Shown: in pieces, positions 38,641 through 51,329 of the stretch
How the letters are laid out: each line of letters starts with the position of its first letter
Numbering within the stretch: position 1 is the stretch's first letter
NCBI GenBank assembly: GCA_025738555.1
Contig: JAOVFP010000022.1
Location: 1,364,001 to 1,428,000, forward strand
Reading direction: 5' to 3'
DNA: 64,000 bases
Source: Cyathus striatus
Taxonomy: Eukaryota > Basidiomycota > Agaricomycetes > Agaricales > Nidulariaceae
Translations under genes and position numbers: made by a program
The notes under the pieces: generated by a model
What the model was told of the DNA's origin: nothing
What the model saw: the letters and a program-made list of their open reading frames with translations, nothing else
Databases searched by the model: none

Positions 38641-41114
38641 ATGGATAGCTACTATTCTGTTTTTCTTCTGGTATTTCTGCTGTTGTTGGCTTTTCTTTGG
38701 ATACGTCCCCTTTCCGGGCAGATTTACATTCGCAAACTTCCAATACCAGTAAGTGGGAATCGTGTCAATTACACTGCTTCTTACTCCTCAAATACTCCTA
38801 TAGGCTGACGCAGAATACATATGGGGCCATGAAAGAAATGTATTTTTTGGACAACCTGGACAGTTTTTCCGCTTGTGGACCGAGCAATTTGGCTTAGCTT
38901 ACCGCATCAAGGCGGCATTTGGAGTGTGTTTTCTAAAGAAATCTTTTTGATATGTGATACTCAATAATTACAGGCACCAGACATTGTACGAACCAGGAAT
39001 CCAATAAAGATAATTTCCTAATGTTTAAGTATCCTAGCTCGTGCTTAGTGATCCGGTTGGCATAGCCCATCTGCTGCAAAGACGCGTGTTTGATTACCGT
39101 TCGTTTTCCGGTTACTTCGGTTTGACATACTTATTAAATAACCTTACCAAAATGCACACTAGATCACAGCAATGTGGTAAGGCCACGCATTGCTCGTTTC
39201 CTTGGGAAGGGACTAGGTTGGGTAGAGGGCGAGTCCGAGCATAAGAGAATGAAGCGCCTGGTTAGCTTTCCACTAAGGTACTGTCGATCTATAATCAACA
39301 CGTCCATCAACGATTCTAATGATAGAAAAGAGCTGAGAGCATCAAGGCTATGTCGAGCGAAATTAGAGATGCGGCATCACGGGTATATAATGCTATTTTT
39401 TTCCATTCAAAATCTTATAACTCTATTCGTAGGTTGTTAGCGATTTTCATCAGTTTTGCATCAGTAGGAAAGATCACAGTACCTCGGAGCCGATTAATAT
39501 ACTTCAATGGACTGCAAAAGCCACGTGTGTTCTGTTGAAGTTTTATTTGGTCGGAACTAACACAATAATTCAGTTTAAGCGTTGTTGGACGTGCCGTAAG
39601 TTTGGTTGCATTGTCAAGTTATCGTACTCACCGATTCAACTATAAGGCATTTTGTCACGACTTCGAAGGTGGAAATAGTGCTGATGCTGTCCGAATACTG
39701 AATGCTCGTCGCCAAGGGGTCATTCCCATCATACAATATGCAGCATTTCTAGTACGAGGATCTTCGGTATTTCAAAGCAGAAGTTACTAATACATTCGCC
39801 TCAGACGCTCATGCTGCTTAGACGATTCTCGTTCCTCAACTTTCTTCCCATACTAGCCATCCAATCCCAAGCAATTGCAAAAGATACCATAAAGGTGAAT
39901 ACCTACCTTAATTTTCAGGAGAAACTCCCTAATAAATAATGCAGTCCGGCGTAGCTAAAGAAATGGTTCGGAGAAACAAAGAGCTCTATAGCGGCAGTCA
40001 AACCAGGGAGGGTAACGATCTTCTAAGTATACTAAGTACGAACAATTACCCTAGCCCAACGGTGAAGTTCTAACGTTCGGTAAATAGTCCAAGCCGAGAC
40101 TGAAGGGAAAATTTCAACAGAGGAGCTATTCGATCAGGTAAAGACATGCATTTTGCTGGGAGTAACTGAAGTTAACTTACATATTTTTCTCCTTCAAGAT
40201 CTCCACGTTCATGTAAGGAATTTAATTCTGCCGATCTAGTATACTTACACAGAATCAGAATGACAGGTCACGAAGCAACAACTCTTACACTTGGGTTTAC
40301 TATATGGGAGTTAGCGCGTAATCCAGTTACTCAGCAGAAACTTCGAGATGAACTTCAAAACTTTGCGGCAGAGCCCACCTACGATGATTTTCAGCATCGA
40401 CTTCCGTACCTGGATGCGATATTAAAGGAAACGTAAGTTTATTCACGCTCGTTTCTCGTAGTATTCATCAACTCCACAGGCTTCGACTCTATCCCGGGTT
40501 GCCATACATGGAGAGGGTCTCAACGAAAGACGATATCATTCCCCTCTGTTTACCTATCAAGACGGAATATGGGGAATGTCTAACACAGCTTGAGATAAAG
40601 CCTGGACAAGTGAGTTCATCAATTCTTCTTTTATTTCGACATCCTAACAGTATGTGCGTAGACAGTGTTGATACCCATCATAGCTATCCAGCGGGCCTCC
40701 ACAGTATGGGGCGATGCCGATGTTTTCCGGCCTGAGCGATGGCTTGAAGATCTTCCACCCCACGAATTGTTATGCTCTGGATGGAACAACCTTCTTGCTT
40801 TCAGCGATGGACCACGTAGCTGTATTGGCTCCAAATTGGGTGAGAATCCTGTTGTGTGCACCAGCCATGATATTTAATATTCAACTTTGAATATCCAGCA
40901 ATTTTTCAGTACAAAGTAAATGTATCTTTATAGAAGTATATGGAAACATATTGATCTTTTAATGAAGGTCATCATCTCAGAACTAATTTCATCATTCGGA
41001 TTCAAAGCAACAAATGATCAACTTATGCTCAAAATATCTTCAAGCACCCAGCCATATATGGTGGGAAAGGAGAAAGATGGACCACAACTTCCTGTATATG
41101 CGTATGCACTATAA
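38641..41114 (+). CDS. Cytochrome P450 1 (cluster)
   Basis: Multi-exon. An N-terminal membrane anchor (YYSVFLLVFLLLLAFLWIR) is followed by ADAEYIWGHERNVFFGQPG, RPRIARFLGKGLGWVEGES, RAESIKAMSSEIRDAASR and TLSVVGRAAFCHDFEGG. Then comes the I-helix MTGHEATTLTL, the K-helix KETLRLYPGLP, FRPERWL and the haem-binding FSDGPRSCIGSKL with the Cys ligand. All P450 landmarks are present in order, and splice sites joining the pieces are consensus where checked. It is an ER-anchored monooxygenase; within the cluster it probably hydroxylates or further oxidises the product. The subfamily cannot be named from sequence alone. Confidence 0.88.
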
Positions 41115-41311
41115 ATTCTACTACCTCTAGATTATGCAACTGGAATGTTCCGCCATTTGTTCGCAAATGTACTAGATCATATCATTCCTGTACAGTATGG
41201 ATTTATTGTTGAACATGCAACTGCTCCGTGACCAACATCTCAGCATTGCAGGATGTCACTGTTATTCCCACGCTGAAATCACTCGGGTAGCTAACATATG
41301 CAAGGAAGACG

Positions 41312-43307
41312 TTAAACAATTTTAAACGGTATTGCAAATCTAGACAACACATACCTCACCACTCCATCCGCATAGTTTGGTTCGTCCGGAGGAGATGTTT
41401 TACTTTTAATATCCACTGTTGCAGCCAACATTGCAATCAATATGAATATATTATTCTCTCCTAGGTGTTTCCCGGGGCATGATCTGGCTTTCAATCAACA
41501 TTATCATGAGGACATGGATTACGAATATTCCTCACCTCCGGCCAAATCCAAATGTATACGAAGGAACAGCCGCCTTTTTGCCATGTAGAAATCTTTCAGG
41601 TGCAAACTGCTCAGCAGGAATACTTCCTGCGTTCTCTTTCGATATAGACCTATCAGCATATATGAATAAGACGTTACAGCTAATAACCAAGTTAATTATA
41701 CGAACCACACATTTGGAATTACCATAGTACCTGCAGGAATGAAATAGCCTATGAATCCAGTAAACTAAAAATTCAATGAACCTAGTAATTTTGGTAATTT
41801 ACCATTATAAAAATCATCCTTTCTGCTTTGCCTTGGAATACTTAGTGGTACAGCAGGTCTCCAGCGTAGTGTTTCTTCAACAGCAGCATTCACATACGGA
41901 AGCTGAGGTCGATCCTCTATTGACGGGAGACGCTCAGTTCCTACTATCGAGAAAATTTCATTCTTTAACTTCGCCTGTACTTCAGGATATAGGGACATTG
42001 CATATATGAAATTCCCAATCGTGGCATATGTCTAATAAACTCTTAATGAATGGCTTGTTCTGAATCATACAATAAACCACTCACAGTCTCGCCACCGGCT
42101 AAGCACCTGTAAATTAATATACTTTCCTTTATTTAAACAGAACGAGCTTTACACACCGCCGTACATAGCTCCCGCAGTCCATCGTATGGTGTCTTCCTGT
42201 TCCAAGGTTAGAGTCGACTCCGAATCGCTTTCGAAAGCTTTAAAACAGTCGAAGGCAAATGATGAATGTTCGCTCCCGATTTTAATCACTTCCTTCACAT
42301 GCTCCAAAGGACGGGTTACCATGTTGTAGATCATATCCCTTCCTTCGCGAGCCGTCTTATGGATCCTGTTGAATGGTATCCATGATGGAAGGTATTTCAC
42401 TAGGGATATATATATTAGCGTTAACTTTATTTAGTTGATTGAAACTATCCTACGTGGAGGAATGAGGTCAACTAGATGAGCACCTGGCATCGCAGCTTTT
42501 CCTATCATCCCCATTGTTTCTTCTGCTTCAACTATGTACTGGATCCATCGAGCATTAGCCAGAAACCCATAGACAATATAGAATCTTACGTTGTCATCCG
42601 GTGTTTGAAGAGGGATTCCGTATGTCACGGCCATTATAATTCGTCCAGCTGTTCTGTAGTAACAGCTAATAAAATGATGGAAGGAGTGATAAGATGAATT
42701 CACTTACAGACGTAGCTGAGGTAAAAAATTGTCCGGGGTATTGATGAGACTTAAAATGTACATTGCAGCGGCGTTTGCTTGTAAGTCATGGTACTTCTTG
42801 ACAGCTTCTGAACTAAGGGCGGAGTGGCACAGCTTTCTCTGTTGTTTGTACTTCCCTCCATACGGAAGCATTGGCATACTCTATTGAATTGTTGAGTTGA
42901 ATCTTTTTGAAGTTACGTGATCACCCACATTGTCCAACCCCATCATTTCTCCGACCATTGTAAAAGTAGGTCGATCAGAATATATGTCAGAACGTTTCTC
43001 TAACAAATCAACTACAGCTTGCAAGGAGTTGAGCACCAGGATTCCCTTTCCGAATGCTTGCACGTATACAACATCTCCTATAATGACATTAGTGAAAATT
43101 TTAACTAATATGCCAACAAGCCAGACCATATATTCGTTTCCAGACATCGAATTTCTCCCAGGCCTTAGTTCGTGGGATATCGAGCAGATTACCTATCACG
43201 AGTCTTCCCGGAGGACCAGGGGGGAGGCGAGTGTTCCGTGAGCTTGTGAACCGCTTTATGCGTACAATAAGCAGAAGAATGAAAAATAGGAGCAGAACAC
43301 GTATCAT
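41312..43307 (-). CDS. Cytochrome P450 2 (cluster)
   Basis: The ATG at 43307 gives an N-terminal anchor (MIRVLLLFFILLLIVRI), then the proline-rich hinge RLPPGPPGRLVIGNLLDIP. Later come MPMLPYGGKYKQQRKL, GGGAETTYATIGNF (I-helix), EETLRWRPAVPLSIPR (K-helix), FIPAGTMVIPNVW, PERF and the haem loop FGFGRRSCPGKHLGE. An intron (41535-41484) splits the haem loop between its two halves, so a search of unspliced frames would wrongly call it broken. The layout resembles the OrdA-like group of fungal P450s. It lies tail-to-tail with P450 gene 1, with only about 200 bp between the stop codons. Confidence 0.87.
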
Positions 43308-43669
43308 GGCGAACAAAACAGATGGCCACGTAGATTGGGCTGGAACTGTATTATTTGCCCTTTTGTAAATTACATAAAACACTCTTTTCCCACTCATGAG
43401 CCGGAGTCCGGACGCTTTTCGGACACATGAGATGTAATCTAATTCTTCATTCTTCCCCGGTCCGGTTATTTACATACGGAATCAGAAATCGAAATCCAGA
43501 AATAATCGTTCACCTCTTTTAACACTACCATTTCTAAAGTCCTGTTTGTTATTTTGATTGTCCTTTCGAACGATCTGATTCTGCGGTGTTCATATGCTCA
43601 TATTGACCGCCCAGACAACAATGTCATCATCCGACCACTTCAAAATGCACATACATACATGAGTCTCAG
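43308..43669. other. Divergent 5' region with TCCGGAC motifs
   Basis: Between P450 gene 2 and the UbiA-type gene. It carries TCCGGAC at about 43410 and related tccgg at 43461, echoing the motifs of the transposon at 34.3 kb, but no terminal repeats were found. Confidence 0.35.
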
Positions 43670-44887
43670 GAAAGCTCTTCAAAGATCTGTCTCACCTCAG
43701 ATGGGTCATTTTAATTGCTGCCGCCTCAGCACTGTACCTTTATCTCTTCGACATTACGCCGTGGTCGCTTTCTTATTCACCTGCACAGATTTCAAAACCA
43801 TTGTTTTCCCTGTTGTACGTTTAACTTCAAGTCATAACTGTTTGGGGCCTCTATTAAATTTATGCTAGATTACCTTTTCGTATGCGCTGTCGACCCATGC
43901 CTCCATGGAACGCTTTGCGTGTGGAATAGTTTGGATCTGGGTACACCTTCTTCAGTGTAACGTTTCCAACCAATATAAGTCTATACATGAAGACGCTCAA
44001 AACAAACCGTGGAGGCCACTTCCATCATGTCAAATATCCCTTGCTGGAGCAATGTATTTGCGCTGGGCATTAATCCCTTTCTGTCTCTGTATATCTGGCG
44101 TATTCCACACCAATTTAGCGATTGCCAGTGTCATACTCACAGCAACAACAATAATTTACGATGAACTCGAGCTGTCATATCATTGGATGACGAAAAATCT
44201 CTGCGCAGTGTTTGGATATTCATCGTTCGAGGCTGGCGCCACAATGTTATTATGTACGTCCACCTCAACCTAGTAACGAGGAATAGTGAATCTGACGACG
44301 AGAATTATTAGCTAATTCCCCCTCTCTCAACTCACATTCGGTAAAGGCAATTGCTTTGAGTAGCATAATTATCTTCACAACTATACACGTAAGGCACAAA
44401 TCATTCGCCACGAGTTACTGTGTCACGGCCTGATTTATCGAATATAACTCTCTTTAGGCACAAGATTTCTCCGACGTAGACGGCGATCGCACTCTTGGTC
44501 GGGTGACTTTTCCTATGTATGCACCTGAACTTTCTCGAGTAACGATGCTCGTGGCCCCTCCGTTATGGTCATGGGCGCTCATACACGTGTGGAATATCAA
44601 CTTCGTTCAGGGGCTACCTCTTTTGATCTTTGGCGGGTATGTCGGTTGGAGATACTATAGATATCGCAGAGTTCTCGAAGACAGTAGATCTTATCTCTAC
44701 TATAACGTGAGTGTTCCGTGTTTTCATAACTTCTTTGATCTATTAATGTCTCTAACGGATGGTATAGATTTGGCTATTGTTAGTACATGCCCTACCGGCA
44801 ATGAACGGAGATGGACAACGTATTGGACAGCACTCTAGTGGAATGATACCCAAAGAATCAATGCACAACTTTGTTATTGATCGATAA
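43670..44887 (+). CDS. UbiA-family membrane prenyltransferase or terpene-cyclase-like protein (cluster)
   Basis: The frame is clear from about 43670 (KLFKDLSHLRWVILIAAA), through GT-AG introns to IWLLLVHALPAMNGDGQR and a stop at 44887. Several membrane helices are visible. The first acidic motif region reads NQYKSIHEDAQNKPWRPLP, corresponding to the NxxxD-type motif followed by NKPxRP. The second reads AQDFSDVDGDRTLGR, the DxxD-type motif, so both Mg-diphosphate sites look intact. UbiA enzymes join prenyl chains to aromatic acceptors; some basidiomycete members instead cyclise prenyl diphosphates. Which applies here is open. The start codon is unresolved: upstream ATGs at 43621 and 43657 run into a stop or another frame. 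Confidence 0.82.
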
Positions 44888-45154
44888 ATATAGCACTATA
44901 TATTGTCCATGACTTCTGATGTAAAATGGTGTGCATATCGTACATATCAAACTTCGAAAGAATCGTGTAGTAGAGATGGAAGTGCTTGGGTATCAATCTT
45001 CGTGATGGTTGTAGGTGAAATGACTCAGTGATCACACTATTTATCTCCTGATATAGCATGGAGCAGTGATCGGGACGCATTATAAAGTGGGACAGTGACG
45101 TAGATAAGTTAGGAGCCGTCCCCATCTGCAGCAAATACTGAGATGTCCAATGAT

Positions 45155-48027
45155 ATGCCACTTGTCACCACTATTGATTGTTTCTTGGAGACAGAATTTG
45201 ATTTCCTTGTTCTAGGTAATTTACATCTCATAGAACTTTTCCATTTGGCCAGAATGATTTATTAGTGATCTCACAGGCGGGGGAAGTGCTGGCACGGTCG
45301 TCGCTGCGAGGTTCGCTATGTATAATAAGTACCTGCTTTCGAATTTTAGCTGATAGAAATGGTAAAGGCTGGCAGAGAATCCTGCACTAAAGATTGGTAT
45401 ATTGGAAGCGGGGAACTTTCTTCTGAATGATCCAGTAATTAATACTCCTGGTAATTATCAATGCATCCTCGATTTGCTAAGTAATGATGATCTTCTTAGG
45501 CTATGCTGGAATGGGAATAGGAAATCCCTCCTACGATTGGAGGTTCTTAAGTATTCCACAGCCTAATCTTTCTTCGCGGCCAGTATTCATTTCACGGTGA
45601 GGAGAAATTACATACACATTCAATAGTACAAGAAATCCTGAGTTATATTCAGTGGGAAGATGATCGGTGGATCCGGGGGAATTAATCTAATGGCTTACGG
45701 ACGAGCATCAAAGCAGGAGTATGATTCACTAACTGATTTTTCGTCTCAGTCTGGATGGAACTGGAATGGCCTTCTACCTTACTTAATGAAAGCAGAAACA
45801 TTTCAAACGACGGAAGGGCATGACCCATTCCCAACGTATTCGGGATCACATTTTTCTAAACGTGCGGACTTGGCCTGTACAGGTGATAGTGGACCGATTT
45901 CAGTACGCACCATCTAACTACTTGGTATGAGACTAAAATATAATGACATTAATCAGGTTTCCTACAATGCGATATATCCTGAGCCTGTAAAAAACATCGT
46001 ACAAGCTCTAAATTCAATGGGAATCGGTACAAATCCAGATCCAGTACGATATCTCATACTTATGTGCTCTTTGGAAATTCGTTAATAACTTCTTGTGTCA
46101 TGCAGCTCAGTGGGGATGCCACCGGAGTCGTTAACTATCCGTTCACTATCGATCGTAAGCGAGGTGTCCGCTCTTATTCTGTGGACTATCTTAAGAAAGT
46201 ACCACATCATTCGAATATCAGTATACTTTGTGGTGCGCAGGTACATAAATTAGCGCCTCCTCGCAGCCGTTATGCCTCTGATAAAATTGACTTAGGTCAC
46301 CAAAGTCATGCTCGAGCCGGAAGGAACTGAGCTGAAAGCAACTGGAGTGCAGTTTTATTTCGACTCCAAGCTACACACCGTAGGCGTAAAAAGAGAAGTT
46401 ATCCTGTCAGCTGGAGCCATTCAGACACCTCAGATATTGGAATTATCTGGTTCGTAGTAGTTCCCTCGTATGGGTGACGAGTTAAAACAGGAATTTTGTC
46501 CAGGGGTTGGAAATCCAGAAGTCCTTTCAAAATTCGAAATACCTACGCTGATCAATCTTCCGGGAGTAGGAGAAAATCTTCAGGTGACATACAATGAATA
46601 TAGACATAGCGCTTGACATTCATACCAACTCTAAAGGAACACCCATACGTTCGCGTTCAGTGGAAAACCAAACCTGGAGTAAAAACTCTTGGTAATAAAC
46701 GAGCCTTGAATTATCGAAATACGTTATTAATCTGCATGTACACAGATCTTCGCCGGAATGACCCTTCGGTGACTGCTGAAAGCCGCGCTCAATAGTACGT
46801 CTTGCCTCTCCGTTACTTTGATTTATAAATAAAATGTCCGCAGTGAAAAAGACGGAACTGGTTTACTATCCGTGCAGGATTCAACGATGGCATTTACTCC
46901 GTCGCCTTTCATAGCCGACAAATCACGTCATGGGGAGCTCGTGAAGCTTTTTGATGAAGCCACGAAAACCGCAAGTGAAACGTCTTCACTATATGGCACA
47001 CAGTACGAGCATCAAAGATCTTGGCTGCATGACGAACGCACAGCTGTGGCCGAGTTTATTGTGTTTAGTAGAGGACTGGTCAATCCTGTACCTGGGGAGT
47101 CGTATATTACCGTTCTCGGAGGAGCAATGGTAAGCGTTCGGCCATTTTTTGAATAAAAGATACATATCTTATGCGGTGGTCGACAGCATCCAGTAAGCCG
47201 TGGAAGTATTGTGAGTCGAGCTGAAGACATTTACTACTATTCCACTGTGTGACATATCTCACCTCGTGCACTCGCAGCACATCAAGAGTAGTGATCCCTT
47301 GTCACCCCCAGAGATTGACCTTCGGTTCTTGAGTAATAAATATGGTTAGTAGATTAGATTCTTAACAATTTCCTTGTACTGACTCGGTTGAAACAGATCA
47401 AGAACTGATGCTCGACATATTGAAGTCTGCGCTGCAATTTGAAGAGCAACCCTCCATGCAGGATATTCTCGATGAACGAGTAATACCCGAAGCTAAACAT
47501 CCGACTGAAGATGACCTACGAAAGTATTAATATGTTAGCATTTCTACTGGGTATTTCTCACTTTTTATTTCAAGGCACATTCGCGATTTCTGTAATGTAA
47601 GTTGTCCCTTTAACTAATGTCGAATTTTCTGAAATCTAGCGAAAAGGGTGGATTCCATCATATGGGTAATTCCTTCTTATTCCTAGAGGAATGAATTTGA
47701 TTTATTAATGTATTCCTAGGAACTGCTGCCATGTCTCCACGAGAACACGGGGGTTAGTTTTTTTAAGGTTAAGATGAAATATACCAACTAAATCTAAACT
47801 AAATCGCTAGGAGTTGTCGATTCTGAGTTACGTGTGTACGGGACCAAGAACCTCCGTGTCGTTGACGCGAGCGTTATCCCACTGAATATGGCAACCCACC
47901 CAATTTCCACTGTGTATGCGGTCGCAGAGAAGGTAAGTTGCTTTAGATGGATTTGAACTTTCACATCTGATGGTTTTCGGATATAACGCAACAGGCCGCA
48001 GATATGATCCTAAAGAGCCTAAAATGA
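45155..48027 (+). CDS. GMC-family FAD-dependent oxidoreductase 2 (cluster)
   Basis: A paralogue of GMC 1 with many matching intron positions. It starts [20 protein letters not shown] with no signal peptide, unlike GMC 1. Then come [17 protein letters not shown] (FAD-binding), [51 protein letters not shown] (catalytic His region) and [22 protein letters not shown] at the stop, 48027. Oxidation of an alcohol to aldehyde or acid is the usual family activity. The absence of a signal peptide suggests that GMC 1 and GMC 2 act in different compartments, which is inference. An LTR mini-element begins 20 bp after its stop. Confidence 0.9.
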
Positions 48028-48047
48028 TAAAATACCTGTTAAGACAC

Positions 48048-48291
48048 TGTAGAATTATATTAGCTATTCAAATGTCACAATGATTATCATTCCATGCCGC
48101 CTCCACATATGCTTTTAGATAGTTTACTATACCTTTTATGTATTCTACAGACAATGTGCTCCGCTTTCTATGTATTTAAGTAGTATACTATGTACTGTAT
48201 TTACTTATCCATTTGCCTCATGCTTCCTCCCCTTGCGTGCTTTGAGGCCAAATGTAACGTCGTCGTCGTCGATGCGTCGTTTATTTCAACA
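48048..48291. repeat. Left LTR of the TRIM-like element
   Basis: 244 bp, TG...CA ends, no difference found by eye from the right copy; it starts 20 bp after the stop of GMC oxidoreductase 2 and so may supply its 3' end. Confidence 0.9.
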
Positions 48292-48933
48292 CAAATGGAT
48301 CCTACCCTTCTGTGTGGGGCTGTAGCCAATACACCAGCTCGTGGCCTCGGTTCTAGGCCTATCGCTCGCTCGATCACATCCTCTCGCTGTCGCTTAATTT
48401 TATTGCGCCGCCATCGCCATCTTTCGAGCCGAAACCCCATCGTCGTGCCGCTGTCGTAGTCACCTGACATCGCGCCCGCTGTTATCGTCGCTCTCGCCGT
48501 TTTGCTGCCGTTGCCGTGCCGTCGTCGTCGTCGTCGTGTTGCCGCCGTTTTTTATCCGTCGTCGTTATTGCCCGGGGAGGCCGAAGTCCCTACTCACTGT
48601 GTTCCATGTCCGCCGCTCACCAATCCGTTGATCGTGCGAAGTCGATTTCCATTTTGGGAATGCGCGCCGCTTGCCTACTTCAATTCATCGCTCGAAAACC
48701 GCCTCGTGACGCCGCCTGAAGATTCTATGACCGGAGCTATTGCATGGGTCAATGAATGCATAATGGATGCTATTACTGGGTGAAGGGATTCTGGGTTGTG
48801 ATAAGTTTATGTCGCATTTTCGTTGTATTGGGGGATTTACTTACCTATGCAGTATGTTATGCTTCTGGGGGTGTATTATTTCATTTTTCCTTTTCGTCGT
48901 CGCCCCTTGATCATTGTTCCATTTGCGGGGGTG

Positions 48934-49177
48934 TGTAGAATTATATTAGCTATTCAAATGTCACAATGATTATCATTCCATGCCGCCTCCACATATGCTT
49001 TTAGATAGTTTACTATACCTTTTATGTATTCTACAGACAATGTGCTCCGCTTTCTATGTATTTAAGTAGTATACTATGTACTGTATTTACTTATCCATTT
49101 GCCTCATGCTTCCTCCCCTTGCGTGCTTTGAGGCCAAATGTAACGTCGTCGTCGTCGATGCGTCGTTTATTTCAACA
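48934..49177. repeat. Right LTR of the TRIM-like element
   Basis: 244 bp, TG...CA ends, followed by the target duplication GACAC at 49178-49182. Confidence 0.9.
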
Positions 49178-49575
49178 GACACTGCATGAGAGCACGTACA
49201 TTACTATCAGTATCTAGGCATCTGTGTAAAGTTCAAAGCCAACAATTGGAAGCTCGATTTTCCCAAGTTTTGCTTGACTTTACGCATATTTGTCAATACC
49301 CTCTGAGTCCTTTTCATCGGCTCAGTTTCGGCATCTACACGAGTCTTGATCATGTGACGCTCAACATCTCTCTTGCATGAGTTGCATCTCTCAGCGTAAA
49401 ACTACGAACATAAAGTACAAGGCTACAATTTTAGTTATCCAATGATAGTACAGCCTATAACACGCCATTGTCTCACAGAGACAAGGATCTATGTATACGA
49501 ACAAATCTAATGAAGGAGGGAGTCGCGAGAGGAACATCGAGCCTGTGGATTGCCTGTAGATTGCCTGTGGAATGT

Positions 49576-50447
49576 TCATCCACGCCAGACGGAAGGGCCA
49601 GGGCAAGTGTAAGACTTGGGGTACGGGGGGTAGATGTTGACCATGACAGACTTGTCTAGGATTAATGTATATTATGAGTGTGAGTAAAGAAAGTGGTGAA
49701 AGGGCAGACCTTGCCAAGGAATGTACCCTGGAATAGAGACCTTCGGAGGGTTGCCACTGCCGCCGTTCGTAATCATGACCTGGGCACAAGAAACGAAGAA
49801 CTCCGGGGTTCCAGTCAAATGAAGGCCAGCTTGTTCAATACGCACAAGATACTGCTAAGGATGTTAATGTGGAACATGTGTATGCAAGAAAAGAAGAGCA
49901 GACCTCGCCAGATGGGGTGTTCTTTGGGATGGTAGTTGTGAAGGTGTCCATATTCAGAGAAGAGAAGGAAAAGGGGTTGAACGTAGCTACACCCCACTGG
50001 GCAATCTATGGGGACACGATTTAGGACTTCAGAGGAAGAGAGAAACGGTTCGAACTTTGAACCAGTGGCCGCCACTTCCATCCCAGCTAGACGCTTTCTT
50101 GGGAGCTTTCCCAAGATAAATGGCAACAGGGCCTTGATGATACATCTTACTGTTAAGGATGAAGCCAATCTTACCCCCAGCAGCGACAGATACAGTCTCA
50201 GTCGCAGAGGAGGGATCAACGTTGCATCTGATATCATTGGACGTGTAGGCATGAACCGGAGAGTTACTTTGAGGCTGGCGAACAGCTCTCGTGGACGTCT
50301 TTGCGCCCGCAATGAACGTCCTAAAAATATCTGCGCGAAGTAATAAGTCAACAGATGGAAGTAGCAGGGGCATAGTACCGCACAGTGTCCATACACGCTC
50401 TGTACCAGGAGGGCGGTGGCGACAATGATACGAAAGCTGAACTTCAT
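49576..50447 (-). CDS. AA9-type lytic polysaccharide monooxygenase-like protein, paralogue 2
   Basis: Exons 50447-50384, 50330-50056, 50005-49904, 49851-49710 and 49655-49576, with introns at the same positions and phases as paralogue 1. The signal peptide MKFSFRIIVATALLVQSVYG ends before the predicted N-terminal copper His. The second His is in MYHQGPVAIYL; WFKIAQWG, EYLVRIEQAGLH and SYTCPGPSVWRG follow. As in paralogue 1 the usual AQxY segment reads PEFFVSCAQ, with Glu for Gln and Phe for the axial Tyr. The C-terminus is a few residues shorter (ends at VWRG). Secreted, about 220 residues. Substrate and activity are unknown. Confidence 0.9.
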
Positions 50448-51329
50448 GGAGAGCAATTAAGATAAGTTAACGGGTGAAAAGAGCGGAATGAAATCCAGGT
50501 GAGACGTTTATGACGTTTATACGCTGAAGCGTAGAACCTCAGAGACGGACAGGCGGGTGTAAACTCTAGGATTTCGAGAAATTGCCGTATTTATACTCAG
50601 ATGTTCCCTCGGTCCTGGTGCCCAGTGAAAGAAAGGTGGACCGCCGACGGGAGAACAGTATCGCTGAACATAAAAGCATAAACGGAGGAGGGTGCTATAT
50701 GATCGAGGGTGCTTTCATGAGAAGGGGGCTTTGGTGAAACTGGGTTTGCGTTGGGCCGCGGATGTTAACATTCCCCTATAGAGGAAACTCAATGTTCTTT
50801 CTAAGTCAGACCCTACATCAGTGCCGGCATCCTTCGAGAAGAATAATGATTACCTGCGACGCGCAGACTTCCGCATCATGTCGAGAGCAAGAAAGAAGCA
50901 TAATATATTCGCGGGGAGACAAAGTTTACGAGGAAAGTCGCCATAGCAAATACGAGTTATAGCCGGAAAATCGGTTGGACTTGTGCTACACAAGATAAAC
51001 GTGGTTAAGTGTGGCTGTAACAAGTATGATCATGAAACTTACAGTTCCGTCCACCGCCACGCACTTGAGGTAAGCCAAATTTGCACTATCCAATATCTTA
51101 GCTCCTTGAGGTGAATGGTTTGAAGAGAAGCTGTGGAATGGAACGTCAGACATGTCAGAACACTTCCAATTTGTCGTACAACGACAAGTTGATCCTTAAA
51201 GACGGGCTAAGCAGCACAAGTCAATAATAAAGATATGTGGAAAACTGTAGTGTATACAAAGTGTAAGGTGAAGTTCCCAATATCTGCTGAGGAAATACCG
51301 TAAAAGATCATATTCATGAAGGTCCATCC
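50448..51329. other. Intergenic, no supported gene
   Basis: Upstream region of AA9 paralogue 2 and 3' region of the VPS9 gene. No coding region seen. Confidence 0.5.

Larger units (their letters stand above)
48048..49177. mobile_element. Miniature LTR retrotransposon (TRIM-like), complete
   Basis: Two direct repeats of 244 bp (48048-48291 and 48934-49177) look identical by eye. They begin TG and end CA, and flank a 642-bp internal part. The five bases GACAC precede the left repeat (48043-48047) and follow the right one (49178-49182), a perfect 5-bp target duplication. A G-rich tract (gcgggggtg) just before the right repeat fits a polypurine tract. The internal part has no gag or pol frame and is rich in CGTCGT-type repeats. 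It would need proteins from an autonomous element. Identical LTRs point to a recent insertion. Confidence 0.9.

Noticed and set aside
41484..41535. Apparent loss of the P450 haem-binding motif (stop before the Cys segment)
   Set aside because: A consensus GT-AG intron restores FGFGRRSCPG, so the gene is intact.
48190..48938. Open frames inside the LTR mini-element
   Set aside because: They are short, partly within the LTRs and made of CGT-rich repeats; no gag or pol similarity.
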